From the NCBI GenBank assembly GCA_030587505.1, contig JAUQYY010000036.1, positions 1 through 36,916 on the forward strand: 36,916 nucleotides of DNA. Reading direction: 5' to 3'. Positions 15,169 to 24,306 of this stretch are shown piece after piece (the stretch's first letter is position 1; every line of letters starts with the position of its first letter). This DNA comes from Candidatus Sigynarchaeota archaeon (lineage in GTDB: Archaea > Asgardarchaeota > Lokiarchaeia > Sigyniarchaeales > Sigyniarchaeaceae). The position numbers and the translations under genes are program-made. The notes under the pieces were generated by a model. That model did no database searches and was not told the origin of the DNA. It was given only the letters and a program-made list of their open reading frames with translations.

Positions 15169-17463
15169 TTGTCCGAAAATTTGGAAGATTGGAAATTAAC
15201 TTCGGCAGTCCTGTCTGCATTGTCTAGTGAAACGCGTATACAGATACTAAAAATTCTCGGCATGAAAAGTCCTCTTTCTTTTACCAAAATTATGCAGTTG
15301 TTAGAAATGGACACGAAAAAAGAAGCGGGAAAGTTTGCTTATCACCTTGGGGAACTCACTAAGAAGGCGCATCTTGTTGATTGTGACGAAGACAACAATT
15401 ATATGTTAACAAGTTTAGGGGAAAAAGCAGTCGAATTCATTAGAATGTTAGAAGAGTTTAGTCGGCGAGAAAAAGGAGAACTCTTTGTTAGAACGTCAAG
15501 ATTGGCGATTGAGAGATTTGATAGGAAAAAAATCGCAAACTCATTAGTGCGAGAAGCCAGGGTTCCAAGGCAACTTGCTGAGAACATCGCCACCGAAGCG
15601 GAGGAACGATTGTTTAAATCCAAAATACGGTACCTAACGGCCCCCTTAATTCGAGAGTTTGTCAATGCAATGTTACTAGAAAAAGGGCTAGAAGAGTATC
15701 GGCACGCACTGACCCGTTTAGGGCTTCCCGTCTATGATGTTACAACGATAATAAAGAACCCCCGGAGTGGGTTTTCAAATGCTGAAAGAATCCATAGGCT
15801 TGCAGGGGACGCCGTTTTGGAACAGTACCTTCTTCTAAAGATTTTACCGAGAGAAATAGCTGATGCGCATCTCTCTGGGTCCATACATATCCCTGACGCC
15901 AGTTACTGGGTATTACGCCCCAACAATATTCAACACGATATTTACCACTTGCTGTCCCTAAACTTTAAATCCAGAGGAGGCGGCACTCCGCTGAGCAGAA
16001 TAACTAGCGCGGAGCAAATAATTTCACAACTATCTCATCTAATCGACTTGTTCCAAACCGATTTAAGCGGCGAACAGGCCCTCGACAACTTTAACTTTTT
16101 CCTAGCTCCCTTTCTAAAGGGCGTGTCGTACGAGGAAACGAAAAAAGTGGCACGCTATTTTATCTCCGAATTTTGTCGAAACATAAATCATTCCATTAGC
16201 ATTAACCTAGAGCTTGTTACTCCTCGCCATCTAAGAAATAGGGCTGCAATAGGTCCTAAGGGAAAAACCATAGGGAAGTATGCTGATTTTGAAGAAGAAG
16301 CCCAACTATTCGTTAACACTCTACTGGATGTTTTAATGGAAGAAGAAAACTTGATAGACAAACCCTTTCTTAACTGTAATCTTATCTTTAAGTTGAGGCC
16401 CGATGTCTGGAAAGATGATACCCTTCAAACCGTTTTGGATAAGATGTTTGAACTATCCGCCAGCTTGGGGGCTCCTTTCTTTGCAAACTTTTCACCCCGA
16501 TGGCAAAATGAGAATGTTAATTACACAGGCGCGTTAGAGCGTCTAGGTACCGATTGGAGTAACGATTGGGAGCTTGATACTCTAAGAACCGGAAATCTTG
16601 GAGCCGTCATTATTAACCTACCCCGAATCGCTTACGAATCAAATAATGATGATGAAATTTTTTTCGAGTTACTCGCTGAAAGACTGGATATGGCCTCAAC
16701 GGCTCTCAAAATCAAGCTACAAGCAATCAAAGAGCGAATGTTTACCGATAAAACTCTCCCCTCCCTAACCTCCGAACTGGCGGGAGAAGCGTACTACCGA
16801 ATAGATAACGCGACACTTTCACTGAGCTTTGTGGGGTTGGATGAAGCAACCAAACAACATGTAGGCTCCCCCCTAGGAAGTTCTAATAACTCTCTAGATT
16901 TCGCGTTAAGAATTCTACGATATTTCTGCGAATACGCAAACAATTTAAAGGTAGACACAGGATTAAGGTGGGTGGTAACCCAACCTAAGAGTGGATCCTA
17001 TGTAAATAGGCTAGCGAAGCTAGACGTTGAAAAATTTGGAAAAAAACACGTCAGTGTTAAGGGCAAAGGTGAAAACGTATACTACTCTGCAAGTAATATT
17101 CGTGTCTCTGCACCTTTAACACTCGATGAGAGACTAAGCATAGAGAGTACATTTCACCCCCTTTTGTTAGGAGGTCACCTGATGAATATTCCCCTCAAAA
17201 GAAAGGTGGCTTCTGAGCTATTAATGGAACTAAGTGAAAAAATTTGTAGAGATACGCAAATAGGAAATTTTACATTTACAAGAGACACCACATACTGCTT
17301 CCACTGTTCAAAATCTTTTAACGGTATTCAAAGTAAATGTCCGAAGTGCGGGTCTTCCATGAATAACATAGCGCGATATACCCGAAACATTGGACATTAT
17401 TCTGTCCTGTCTCCCTGCTCTAAATGGGAGGAAGAAGAAGTTAGAGACAAACATTACTACTAA
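15169..17463 (+). CDS. nrdD: Anaerobic ribonucleoside-triphosphate reductase with fused winged-helix domain
   Basis: A class III ribonucleotide reductase that makes dNTPs anaerobically with a glycyl radical. An N-terminal ArsR-like winged helix (~10-90, SSETRIQILKILGM) precedes an ATP-cone (~105-195) and the catalytic barrel (FFANFSPRW, TGNLGAVIINLPR). A four-Cys zinc site follows (CFHC, CPKC), with the radical Gly in YTRNIGHY near the C-terminus. TTG 15169 follows GGGGGT; the ATG at 15148 lies before that site and before a TATA-like TATTTAAAG, so I consider it unlikely. The finger-loop cysteine expected between FFANF and the LPR strand is not visible. No activase gene (nrdG) is adjacent. Confidence 0.9.
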   Translation: MSENLEDWKLTSAVLSALSSETRIQILKILGMKSPLSFTKIMQLLEMDTKKEAGKFAYHLGELTKKAHLVDCDEDNNYMLTSLGEKAVEFIRMLEEFSRREKGELFVRTSRLAIERFDRKKIANSLVREARVPRQLAENIATEAEERLFKSKIRYLTAPLIREFVNAMLLEKGLEEYRHALTRLGLPVYDVTTIIKNPRSGFSNAERIHRLAGDAVLEQYLLLKILPREIADAHLSGSIHIPDASYWVLRPNNIQHDIYHLLSLNFKSRGGGTPLSRITSAEQIISQLSHLIDLFQTDLSGEQALDNFNFFLAPFLKGVSYEETKKVARYFISEFCRNINHSISINLELVTPRHLRNRAAIGPKGKTIGKYADFEEEAQLFVNTLLDVLMEEENLIDKPFLNCNLIFKLRPDVWKDDTLQTVLDKMFELSASLGAPFFANFSPRWQNENVNYTGALERLGTDWSNDWELDTLRTGNLGAVIINLPRIAYESNNDDEIFFELLAERLDMASTALKIKLQAIKERMFTDKTLPSLTSELAGEAYYRIDNATLSLSFVGLDEATKQHVGSPLGSSNNSLDFALRILRYFCEYANNLKVDTGLRWVVTQPKSGSYVNRLAKLDVEKFGKKHVSVKGKGENVYYSASNIRVSAPLTLDERLSIESTFHPLLLGGHLMNIPLKRKVASELLMELSEKICRDTQIGNFTFTRDTTYCFHCSKSFNGIQSKCPKCGSSMNNIARYTRNIGHYSVLSPCSKWEEEEVRDKHYY

Positions 17464-17472
17464 AAAGGGTCT

Positions 17473-18204
17473 TTAGAATCTTCGGAAGCTTTGCTGGTTA
17501 TATCTATAGCCTCTGTATAAAAGTTTATGCTTTATGCTCTTTATTAGTTGCCTATACACATCCCAAATCCAACGTATCGTGTCCTCAAAATTTCGCATTT
17601 TCGACTTTTCCTCTCCGTAAATAGTTTTTACTTTTGCCTCTGCTATTTTGAAACCCTTCCTATGTGCATCAACTAGTATCTCTGTCTCCGCAGAAAAGCG
17701 GGGTGCGGAAAATTCAACATTCTCCAAGACTTCTCTTTTGTACGCTCTAAACCCACTTTGACTATCCGTGATAGGCAGCCCAAAATACAGCCTAAGAATT
17801 AATGTAGTCAACGTGTTGCTTAGGATCCGAATCCTGGGCATACCTTTTATATCACCTAGGAATCTCGAACCTATTACTATATCCGAACTTTTATTATACA
17901 TGGTTTTGAGGAGTTTAGGTATTTCTTCTGGATTGTGTTGGCCATCTGCATCCAGAACTACTACTATGTCAGCCTCCATCTCTAATGCTGTTTTGAAACC
18001 CGTTTTTAAAGCAACGCCTTTGCCCATGTTTTTACTGTGTCGAACAACTGTAGCTCCTGCCTTCCTTGCTTTTTTATAGGTACTATCTGTGCTTCCATCA
18101 TCGACGACTATTACTCCATCTGTGTATTTTAGAGCGCCTTTTACCACTTCAGAAACTGTTTTTTCTTCGTTATATGCTGGGGAGACGCAAAGTGTTTTTG
18201 TCAT
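17473..18204 (-). CDS. Family 2 glycosyltransferase (dolichol-phosphate mannosyltransferase-like)
   Basis: A 243-residue GT-A enzyme that probably transfers a sugar from a nucleotide sugar to a lipid phosphate. It shows PAYNEEKTVSEVV at the N-terminus, VVDDGSTDST, the metal-binding DADGQH, IGSRFLGDIKGMP and the DSQSGFRAYKRE acceptor motif. No C-terminal membrane segments are present, so it is the short soluble form. It converges with nrdD with only 9 bp between them. The acceptor cannot be told from sequence. Confidence 0.9.
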   Translation of the reverse strand: MTKTLCVSPAYNEEKTVSEVVKGALKYTDGVIVVDDGSTDSTYKKARKAGATVVRHSKNMGKGVALKTGFKTALEMEADIVVVLDADGQHNPEEIPKLLKTMYNKSSDIVIGSRFLGDIKGMPRIRILSNTLTTLILRLYFGLPITDSQSGFRAYKREVLENVEFSAPRFSAETEILVDAHRKGFKIAEAKVKTIYGEEKSKMRNFEDTIRWIWDVYRQLIKSIKHKLLYRGYRYNQQSFRRF

Positions 18205-18500
18205 TTCCTCTCATCGCTACCCGTTGCTTTTTAGATTTCTATGTATCCGTTTTAATAAATTTTTATGCCCTTGAAAATGTTCGTCTAGGATGCGTTTGTT
18301 TTTCGATGTGGTTATCCTCCTTTCCTTTCTTCGACTGTATATGAAAAAATATCCATATTTCGACAAAACACGATTTAAGGTGAACTTCTTGAGAAAAATT
18401 TTTATTTTAAAAATAAATCCTACTACGCATTAATCCTAAAATAGAATACACCTAATTACAAACATCTCAATAATCATATTCAAAAAGGTGTGTGCGATAG

Positions 18501-19409
18501 ATGTTTGAGTCACTGTTTAACACGGGAACCATGAACATAATCCAGATCCTGCTCGGTATTCTGGTAGTTGGCGGATTCGGAGTGGTCTCTATAAAACTAC
18601 ATGTAGTTGATTTCTCTGGATTCTTAGCAGGGCTGGTTGTAGGTTTAGCGGTGTGGATATTCGGCAACTGGGCATGGTTTATGGTTATACTAGTCTTCTT
18701 CCTGGTTTCTGCTGTGTTCACAAAATTCAAGTACGAAAGGAAAAGAAAAATGGGAGCGGCGCAAGAAAAGGGTGGCGCTAGAGCATGGACAAACGTCATA
18801 GCTAACGGCGGTCTTGCGGCTTTTCTCGCAGTAATGGAAGGAGTATGCTTATTTTTCATTCCAATGGGATATTTCGATATTTTCTTCGCCGGTTTTATTG
18901 GAGTTATCGCCACAGCCGCTGCAGATACGTTGGCAACCGAAGTAGGCTTACTAAACCCTCATCCCCCCCGACTAATTACAAACCTTTCCAAAAAAGTCGC
19001 CCCCGGCACCTCTGGAGGAGTCTCCCCCCTGGGAGAACTGGCAATACTTATGGGCGGGTTAATAACCGGTGGGGTTGCCTGCCTACTTCAATACTTCAAT
19101 CTACTCGGGATAGGCTTGTTCCCTTGGCTAGATGCACTAAATTTTGGATTGCCGACCGGAATAAAGCTGATAATAATCGCCGTGGGCGCAGGTTTTCTCG
19201 GAAGCACAGCAGATAGTCTAATAGGCGCAACCGTGCAAGCTCTTTACAAGTGCCCTGTCTGTGGCAAAATCACAGAACACGACATTCACTGTGGAGAAGC
19301 GACAGTCCACCTGAAAGGCCACAAAGCTATCGATAACAACATCGTTAATTTTGTTTCAACCGCAATTGGAGCAATTAGTGCCTTCGCAATTTATCTCCTG
19401 CTATTCTAG
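18501..19409 (+). CDS. DUF92 (TMEM19/VTE6-like) integral membrane protein
   Basis: A 302-residue protein with about seven hydrophobic segments. Family marks are AWTNVIANGG, AAAADTLATEVG and KVAPGTSGGVSPLGE, and STADSLIGATVQ near 235. A cysteine-containing loop (CPVCGKITEHDIHCG) precedes the final helices. The plant homologue VTE6 is a phytyl-phosphate kinase, so a role in prenyl-phosphate metabolism is possible here, though unproven. AAGGTG lies 9 nt before the ATG. Confidence 0.85.
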   Translation: MFESLFNTGTMNIIQILLGILVVGGFGVVSIKLHVVDFSGFLAGLVVGLAVWIFGNWAWFMVILVFFLVSAVFTKFKYERKRKMGAAQEKGGARAWTNVIANGGLAAFLAVMEGVCLFFIPMGYFDIFFAGFIGVIATAAADTLATEVGLLNPHPPRLITNLSKKVAPGTSGGVSPLGELAILMGGLITGGVACLLQYFNLLGIGLFPWLDALNFGLPTGIKLIIIAVGAGFLGSTADSLIGATVQALYKCPVCGKITEHDIHCGEATVHLKGHKAIDNNIVNFVSTAIGAISAFAIYLLLF

Positions 19410-19440
19410 AATCACACAACAACACTTTCCCCTTTTTGGT

Positions 19441-19686
19441 TTATACTTCATCTTCCTCTTCATAAAATGAATCCACAAACTCACTGTATGCATCCACGGG
19501 TTCTGTGAGTTTATTAATCTTCACCTTTTTCTTCACTCCGCATGCGCCACAACCTACTATCGCGTACCCCTCATTTTTATTAATCTCTACCTTTACACTC
19601 TCCTCCCCGCAGGAAGGACATGTAAAAATAGTAGGTATCTTCCTCTCAGGCCTTCTCAGTACCTTTCTTCTCCTTCGACGCCCCAT
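19441..19686 (-). CDS. Elf1-like zinc-ribbon transcription elongation factor
   Basis: An 81-residue protein with a basic N-terminus (MGRRRRRKVLRRPERK), a zinc ribbon C-x2-C...C-x2-C (CPSC, CGAC) and an acidic tail. This matches the archaeal/eukaryotic Elf1 family, which associates with RNA polymerase during elongation. The ATG at 19686 has AGGTGGTGAG upstream; the two GTG codons before it are part of that site. Confidence 0.85.
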   Translation of the reverse strand: MGRRRRRKVLRRPERKIPTIFTCPSCGEESVKVEINKNEGYAIVGCGACGVKKKVKINKLTEPVDAYSEFVDSFYEEEDEV

Positions 19687-19711
19687 CCTGCTCACCACCT
19701 AGGTTCTCTAT

Positions 19712-20587
19712 CTATCCGTAATAATTAAACGGAATTCTCCAATCTAAGCTCGGAGTTCTATGCGACAGTTTGAAAATAATAGGAAGCTTTCTTTTGTGTT
19801 CACTCTTTCTCCACATTTCTACAATCTTTTTTACTTTTTCAAGAGGTATGTTGAGTTCCACAGCAATTTCCGCCTCATCCATCCAGTGTTCTAAACCATA
19901 CAATATTAGATCCAAAACATCATACGCCACGCCGATTTCAGATTCATCCGTTTGCCCTTTCCAAAGCCCCGCTGTGGGCACTTTTTGGATTACTTCTCTT
20001 GGGATTCCTAGATATCCCGCCAGCCTACGAACTTGGGTCTTGTACAAGTCGCCTATGGGGAGAATATCCGAGCCCCCGTCACCAAATTTGGTGAAGTTTT
20101 CGGCAGTAATGGTACCCAACCATTAACTGTATCCGACTAATATCTCACTTTTATTCCCAGTGCCCACAACCAAACGGTTAAGCTTATTAGCATAGTAATA
20201 AAGGGTCACCATACGTATGCGTGCCTTAACATTTCCGATTACTCTCGGGGACTCGGAATCGTTTTTTGCATATGTGTTCAGACAAGCATCGAGGATTGGA
20301 GTTATATTTACAATCCTGTATGGAATGCCCAACTGTTCCGCCACTTTTTTCGCATCCTTGACATCGTCAGGATTGCTGTCCTTTTCCGGTAACATTAGGC
20401 CTAGTACACGGTCTGGTCCTATCGCTTTTGCGCAAAGGGTCGCAACAACCGAAGAGTCGATGCCACCACTCAACCCTACTACAGCTCCGGAAAAACCCGC
20501 ATCAACAATCCTTGCACGAATAAATTTGAGGATACGCTTCTCTACGAATTCCGGGTCAATACTAAGTACTTCTGGCGAAAGTTTCAT
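19712..20587 (-). CDS. nadE: NAD synthetase, interrupted by a 33-nt BHB intron
   Basis: Makes NAD from deamido-NAD, ATP and ammonia. Exon 1 (20587-20131) carries the PP-loop GLSGGIDSS, LMLPEKDSNP and VVGTGNKSEILVGY. An in-frame TAA follows at 20123-20125. Exon 2 (20097-19712) resumes with FTKFGDGGSDILPIGDLYKTQVR and ends SLDWRIPFNYYG. Joining the exons gives an uninterrupted 280-residue protein with the conserved GYFTKFGDGG loop. The interrupting 33 nt fold as a bulge-helix-bulge intron (20098-20130). ATG 20587 has GGAGGT 7 nt upstream; the frame also opens at 20623. The divergent neighbour is a nitrilase, a candidate ammonia-supplying partner. Confidence 0.9.
20098..20130 (-). other. BHB intron in the nadE mRNA (33 nt)
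   Basis: The central helix is exon TCGG (20133-20136) with intron CCGA (20100-20103). The two 3-nt bulges are AT|A (20130-20132) and AA|A (20097-20099). The inner stem is CAGT/ACTG, a single bulged T, then AATGGT/ACCATT and a 5-nt loop. Cutting after the second bulge base on each side removes 33 nt and the TAA stop, joining GGAT to ACTTC so that the protein reads VGY-FTKFGDGG. The outer helix is weak (2 bp). Confidence 0.8.
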
Positions 20588-20681
20588 TCCCAAGACCTCC
20601 ATAGGATTAACTCGTATAAACATAAAAGTATATCAAGCTACTATTACTCCAAAAGTATATTAAATTGTTGGAGGAACTTCC

Positions 20682-21500
20682 ATGAAAGTAAAATTAGCCC
20701 TAGCTCAAATTGAACCCACACTTGAAGACAAAGAAAAAAATTTACAAAAGATGGATAGAATGATATCCCGGGCTGCAGGCGAAGGAGCGCAATTAGTAAT
20801 TTTTCCCGAACTAGCACTAACAGGTTATCTGTGTAGAGATCGGTACTACTCGCTGGCAGAAAACGTCCCGGGCGCCTCTACGGAAAAAGTAGCAGATATC
20901 GCGAAGAAAAATAATGTGTACATTGTCTTCGGAATGGTGGAAAAGGCGGGGGAGGGTGTTCTATACAATACGTCAGTAATGGTAGGGCCCGAAGGCTTCA
21001 TAGGTAAGTACCGTAAAAAGTATTTGCCCACACATCTAGTTTTTGAAGAAAAAAGATATTTTCGCCAAGGGTACGAAACCCGGGTGTTTGAAACCGAAAT
21101 CGGAAAAATAGGCTTGATGATATGTTACGACATATTCTTTCCCGAGGTCGCAAGGCTACTCACCCTTATGGGCTCACAACTTATAGTGTGTATATCCGCC
21201 TCACCCGGCACTCGAAGAGGCTTCTTTGAAACATTTATATCGTCTAGAGCTATGGAAAACACGGTTTTCTTGGCTTATGCGAATCTGGTAGGTGTTGAAG
21301 ACGGTTTAGTTTTCTGGGGTGGAAGTCGTATCGTTGGTCCTAACGGTACAATTATAACAAAAGCAAAATATGATGAGGAAGACATGGTAACCTCAACAAT
21401 CGACTACTCGGATTTAAAAGCGTCAAGGATAGCGGCGCCGGTATTACGCGACCTTAGGCCCGAAATTTACGAGGAACTCTACCAGCTAAGCAGAAAATGA
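20682..21500 (+). CDS. Nitrilase-superfamily carbon-nitrogen hydrolase
   Basis: A 272-residue amidase-fold enzyme with the full Glu-Lys-Cys triad: Glu in FPELALTGY (~43), Lys in YRKKYLPT (~114) and Cys in LMICYDIFFPE (~146). GGAGG precedes the ATG by 7 nt. It is transcribed divergently from nadE. In glutamine-dependent NAD synthetases a domain of this superfamily supplies ammonia, so a partnership is possible, but substrate specificity cannot be read from sequence. Confidence 0.88.
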   Translation: MKVKLALAQIEPTLEDKEKNLQKMDRMISRAAGEGAQLVIFPELALTGYLCRDRYYSLAENVPGASTEKVADIAKKNNVYIVFGMVEKAGEGVLYNTSVMVGPEGFIGKYRKKYLPTHLVFEEKRYFRQGYETRVFETEIGKIGLMICYDIFFPEVARLLTLMGSQLIVCISASPGTRRGFFETFISSRAMENTVFLAYANLVGVEDGLVFWGGSRIVGPNGTIITKAKYDEEDMVTSTIDYSDLKASRIAAPVLRDLRPEIYEELYQLSRK

Positions 21501-21651
21501 ACGGTAAAAAATGAAAATCACTTTGTTTTTCCACACTTCTCACCGCAACTTTCAAACACCAAGAAGCCGTTAAAGAGAAACATAGAACATTAGAAATAAA
21601 TATATCCTAAATCTCCTTCACATAATACGTAGCAGGGATAGCCAAGTGGAC

Positions 21652-21674
21652 AGATTAATTTTACTGCCCCACAC
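21652..21674 (+). other. tRNA-Ser intron 1 (D-loop, 23 nt)
   Basis: Exon GTGG pairs with intron CCAC and the bulges are AC|A and AC|T. Splicing joins AAGTGGAC to TACGGC and gives an 11-nt D-loop. The AC dinucleotide is repeated, so the cut could lie 2 nt earlier with the same product. Confidence 0.75.
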
Positions 21675-21684
21675 TACGGCGCTG

Positions 21685-21715
21685 ATTGAATGGTACCTCT
21701 ATCCTTCAAGCGTAG
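21685..21715 (+). other. tRNA-Ser intron 2 (anticodon stem, 31 nt)
   Basis: Exon GCGC pairs with intron GCGT and the bulges are TG|A and AG|G. The inner helix is TTGAA/TTCAA. Splicing joins GCGCTG to GCCTTGAGA and rebuilds the anticodon stem CTGGC/GCCAG. This is a textbook BHB at a non-canonical position within the anticodon stem. Confidence 0.85.
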
Positions 21716-21822
21716 GCCTTGAGAGCCAGTATCCCTTTGGGATGCGGGGGTTCGAATCCCCCTCCCTGCGCCATACCCCCTCTACCGCAAAAGGGTAATC
21801 GACTACTCCCTAGTATAAAAGG

Positions 21823-22251
21823 TCAAATATCAAAAACAAATTCTAAAACTGTTTTATCGGGGGACTGGTTGATTTTCATTTCATGGTAGGTTATCGCTTT
21901 TATCTCCGTTCCCTGCGGATGCCTCTCCTCGTCGAATTCTTCGCCGACTGCTTCGCCCCTCAGTTTTAGTCGCCCTTCTGTTTGTTGTATGCTTTTGACC
22001 TTAAACTCCGAAAAAACCAGCCTTTCAGAATCAAATAGATAGATGAATTCTTCCAACCATTCATAAAGTAACGCCTCCAAATCCTCCGCCTCAACCTCTA
22101 TCTCCCTCCTCATAATCGGGCGAACCTTAGAAGTATCCGTAATTACATCAAAAAGTGCTCGGGCTGCCTCTTCAAAAGCTTCATTGAGTGTTTTACCATA
22201 GACTTCTACTTTAATGTCCGCAGTGTGTTCAAGAAAACGGTATCCCCTCAT
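21823..22251 (-). CDS. Archease, cofactor of the RtcB RNA ligase
   Basis: A 142-residue protein with the archease signature: N-terminal YRFLEHTADIKVEVYG, central LEALLYEWLEEFIYLFDSE and C-terminal AITYHEMKI. Archease accelerates guanylylation and turnover of RtcB, the ligase that joins tRNA exons in archaea. It lies next to tRNA-Ser with two introns, in a window with nine predicted introns. RtcB itself is not in the window. Confidence 0.95.
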   Translation of the reverse strand: MRGYRFLEHTADIKVEVYGKTLNEAFEEAARALFDVITDTSKVRPIMRREIEVEAEDLEALLYEWLEEFIYLFDSERLVFSEFKVKSIQQTEGRLKLRGEAVGEEFDEERHPQGTEIKAITYHEMKINQSPDKTVLEFVFDI

Positions 22252-22467
22252 AAGAATTCACTCCATTAAGTGTTTCTTTCATTAATTGATTTCGAGCCAA
22301 GTTAATTATTAAGAAATAATCCTTTAATTAAATTGCCATAATCCAAAGTTCCAGCTGGGGAAACCTAATTATGAGCCAGGCAGGGCAAAATTTTAAAAAT
22401 GGGGCATCTTCAATAGACAAGGAAAGTTGAGGATAATCTCCCTAATCAGATTTCAGAAGGTAGGTCT

Positions 22468-24306
22468 ATGAGTACTGAACTGGAACGAACAGCATCGCTA
22501 TACCGGTTGCTCTTCCAACTGCCTACAATGAAAAAACTCCTAATATTATCTGTTACCTCGTCTCTAACTGTCGGCGTCACCATCAGGCTAATCGCCTATT
22601 TTTCTTTATACCCGATTAACAATTTAATTATGGGAATCATTCAAGGGAGCGTCATCCTATTTACCCCCATTGTCTTGTCAACCCTAATAGTACGTCCCCT
22701 CCTAAAGGGCAATGACCTTGTTTGGAACACAAGACGCCTATTTGCATTATCCTTTCTATGTATGCTCTTTCTAAGTGCAGCTTATCTCGTAGGAGCCATA
22801 ATCTCCAGCCTAACAAACCAAATTATCCTACTCTACATAGCCTTTATCCTTGGAGCCTCCCTCATATTTATGATAAGATTACTAGTGTTTCGCGTAATGG
22901 CCGAATTCAGCATCCCCAAGTTGCTAGCAGCCGCTATTTCACAACCTCTATTCTGCGTAGGCGCATTCCTGCTCTTCGACCCATTTACCTCCCTTCCGAG
23001 AATAGCTGAAACCGTGATAATGTTCACAATCACCCTAGCCGTATCCGGTACCGCCGTAGCGCTGTATCTCTGGCTGGTGAATAGACCCCTTCTCAAAGCT
23101 TTGGGGGTTGGAGGCCTACGCTTCCTCTACGGTTTTCTCCTAGACTGGATAGAAAACGAGCCACGCGTACTTGAGGAAAGCTTCGAAAAAATAGGAGAAA
23201 CCACTTCGCTCCCAGTGCTCACCCTCCTATTTAAGCACTCAAACGCCTTAAGTAGCGTACTTGTTGTCCCCAATATCCACCCAGGCCCATTCAAGAACGT
23301 TGGTGGCAGCGAAATGCCACACATCATCGCAAAACACATAACAGAAAAAACTGGAGCCATAACCTCCGTGGCACACGGCCCCTCCACACACGGCCAGAAC
23401 CCCGTTTCCTCCAAGGAAATTAAAAAGGTCCTCCAAGCCGTTGAAAGCTCTCTAAAACAATCCAACTTCACATCAAGAGCCAGCCAATTCGTTAGATACA
23501 CCGAAGACGAAGTAAAAGTGAGCTGCCAAATCTTCGGAAACCTAGCCCTACTCACGGCAACACTATCCCCCACAAGCTTCGACGACATAAGCCCCACTCT
23601 GGGAGAACAGATAATAGAAGCCGCCAAGAGTGAAGGCGTAGAGGACGCTTTCCTAATCGACGCACACAATTGCGGTGGCGAAGTCGTTACACCCATTTTA
23701 CCCAACACCGAAACCGCGAAAAAAATGATCCACGCAGCAAAAATGGCGGTTAGAAACGCAATAACCAAAACAAGCACGCAAATCAAGATGAGCGCTGCAC
23801 AATCAAACCTCAAAACCCTAGGCAAACCAGAAGGTATAGGCCCAGCAGGAATCACAGTTTACGTAATAGACATATCAGGGCAAAAGACCGCCTACATAAT
23901 AATAGACGGAAACAACATGGTACCCGGGCTAAGAGAAAAAATAATCGACGAAATCCAAAAAACAGGCATCCAAGAAGCAGAAGTGATGACCAGCGACACC
24001 CACACGGTCAACGCCGTATCCCTAAACCCCCGAGGCTACAACGCCGTAGGCCAAGTTGGAAACCAAGAAGAACTGGTAACAACCATCGCAAAAATGGCAA
24101 AGGAGGCCACAGCAAACCTCCAACCCGTAAAAACGGCTCACACTGTAAAAAACGCGGAGAAAATCAAGATTGTCGGCGAGAAACAAATGAACCTCCTAAC
24201 CTCCCAAATAGTAAAATCCGTCTCAACAGCAAAAAAATCCCTCCTCCTAATCATACTCGCAATGCTACTAAACACCCTAATCCCCCTTCTACTCTTCGTT
24301 TCATAG
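22468..24306 (+). CDS. DUF2070 membrane protein
   Basis: A 612-residue protein of the archaeal DUF2070 family. The first ~215 residues contain about six membrane segments. A large soluble domain follows, with VVPNIHPGPFKNVGGSEMP, VAHGPSTHGQNP, LIDAHNCGGE and MTSDTHTVNAVS, whose clustered His and Asp suggest a metal-dependent hydrolase-like site. One C-terminal helix ends the protein. Function is unknown. AAGGTAGG precedes the ATG. The coding strand is markedly A+C-rich. Confidence 0.88.
   Translation: MSTELERTASLYRLLFQLPTMKKLLILSVTSSLTVGVTIRLIAYFSLYPINNLIMGIIQGSVILFTPIVLSTLIVRPLLKGNDLVWNTRRLFALSFLCMLFLSAAYLVGAIISSLTNQIILLYIAFILGASLIFMIRLLVFRVMAEFSIPKLLAAAISQPLFCVGAFLLFDPFTSLPRIAETVIMFTITLAVSGTAVALYLWLVNRPLLKALGVGGLRFLYGFLLDWIENEPRVLEESFEKIGETTSLPVLTLLFKHSNALSSVLVVPNIHPGPFKNVGGSEMPHIIAKHITEKTGAITSVAHGPSTHGQNPVSSKEIKKVLQAVESSLKQSNFTSRASQFVRYTEDEVKVSCQIFGNLALLTATLSPTSFDDISPTLGEQIIEAAKSEGVEDAFLIDAHNCGGEVVTPILPNTETAKKMIHAAKMAVRNAITKTSTQIKMSAAQSNLKTLGKPEGIGPAGITVYVIDISGQKTAYIIIDGNNMVPGLREKIIDEIQKTGIQEAEVMTSDTHTVNAVSLNPRGYNAVGQVGNQEELVTTIAKMAKEATANLQPVKTAHTVKNAEKIKIVGEKQMNLLTSQIVKSVSTAKKSLLLIILAMLLNTLIPLLLFVS

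Larger units (their letters stand above)
21632..21773 (+). tRNA. tRNA-Ser(TGA) with two introns
   Basis: The acceptor GCAGGGA (21632-21638) pairs with TCCCTGC (21763-21769), followed by G73 and encoded CCA. The T-arm is GGGGG-TTCGAAT-CCCCC and the long variable arm ATCCC-TTT-GGGAT is typical of serine tRNA. Removing 23 nt from the D-loop and 31 nt from the anticodon stem restores the D-stem GCC/GGC and the anticodon stem CTGGC/GCCAG around CTTGAGA (anticodon TGA, 21720-21722). A TATA-like AAATATAT lies ~30 nt upstream. Confidence 0.93.

Noticed and set aside
19712-20587. nadE as two separate genes (split protein)
   Set aside because: The downstream part lacks a ribosome site and would start inside the ligand-binding loop; the intron explains the break better.
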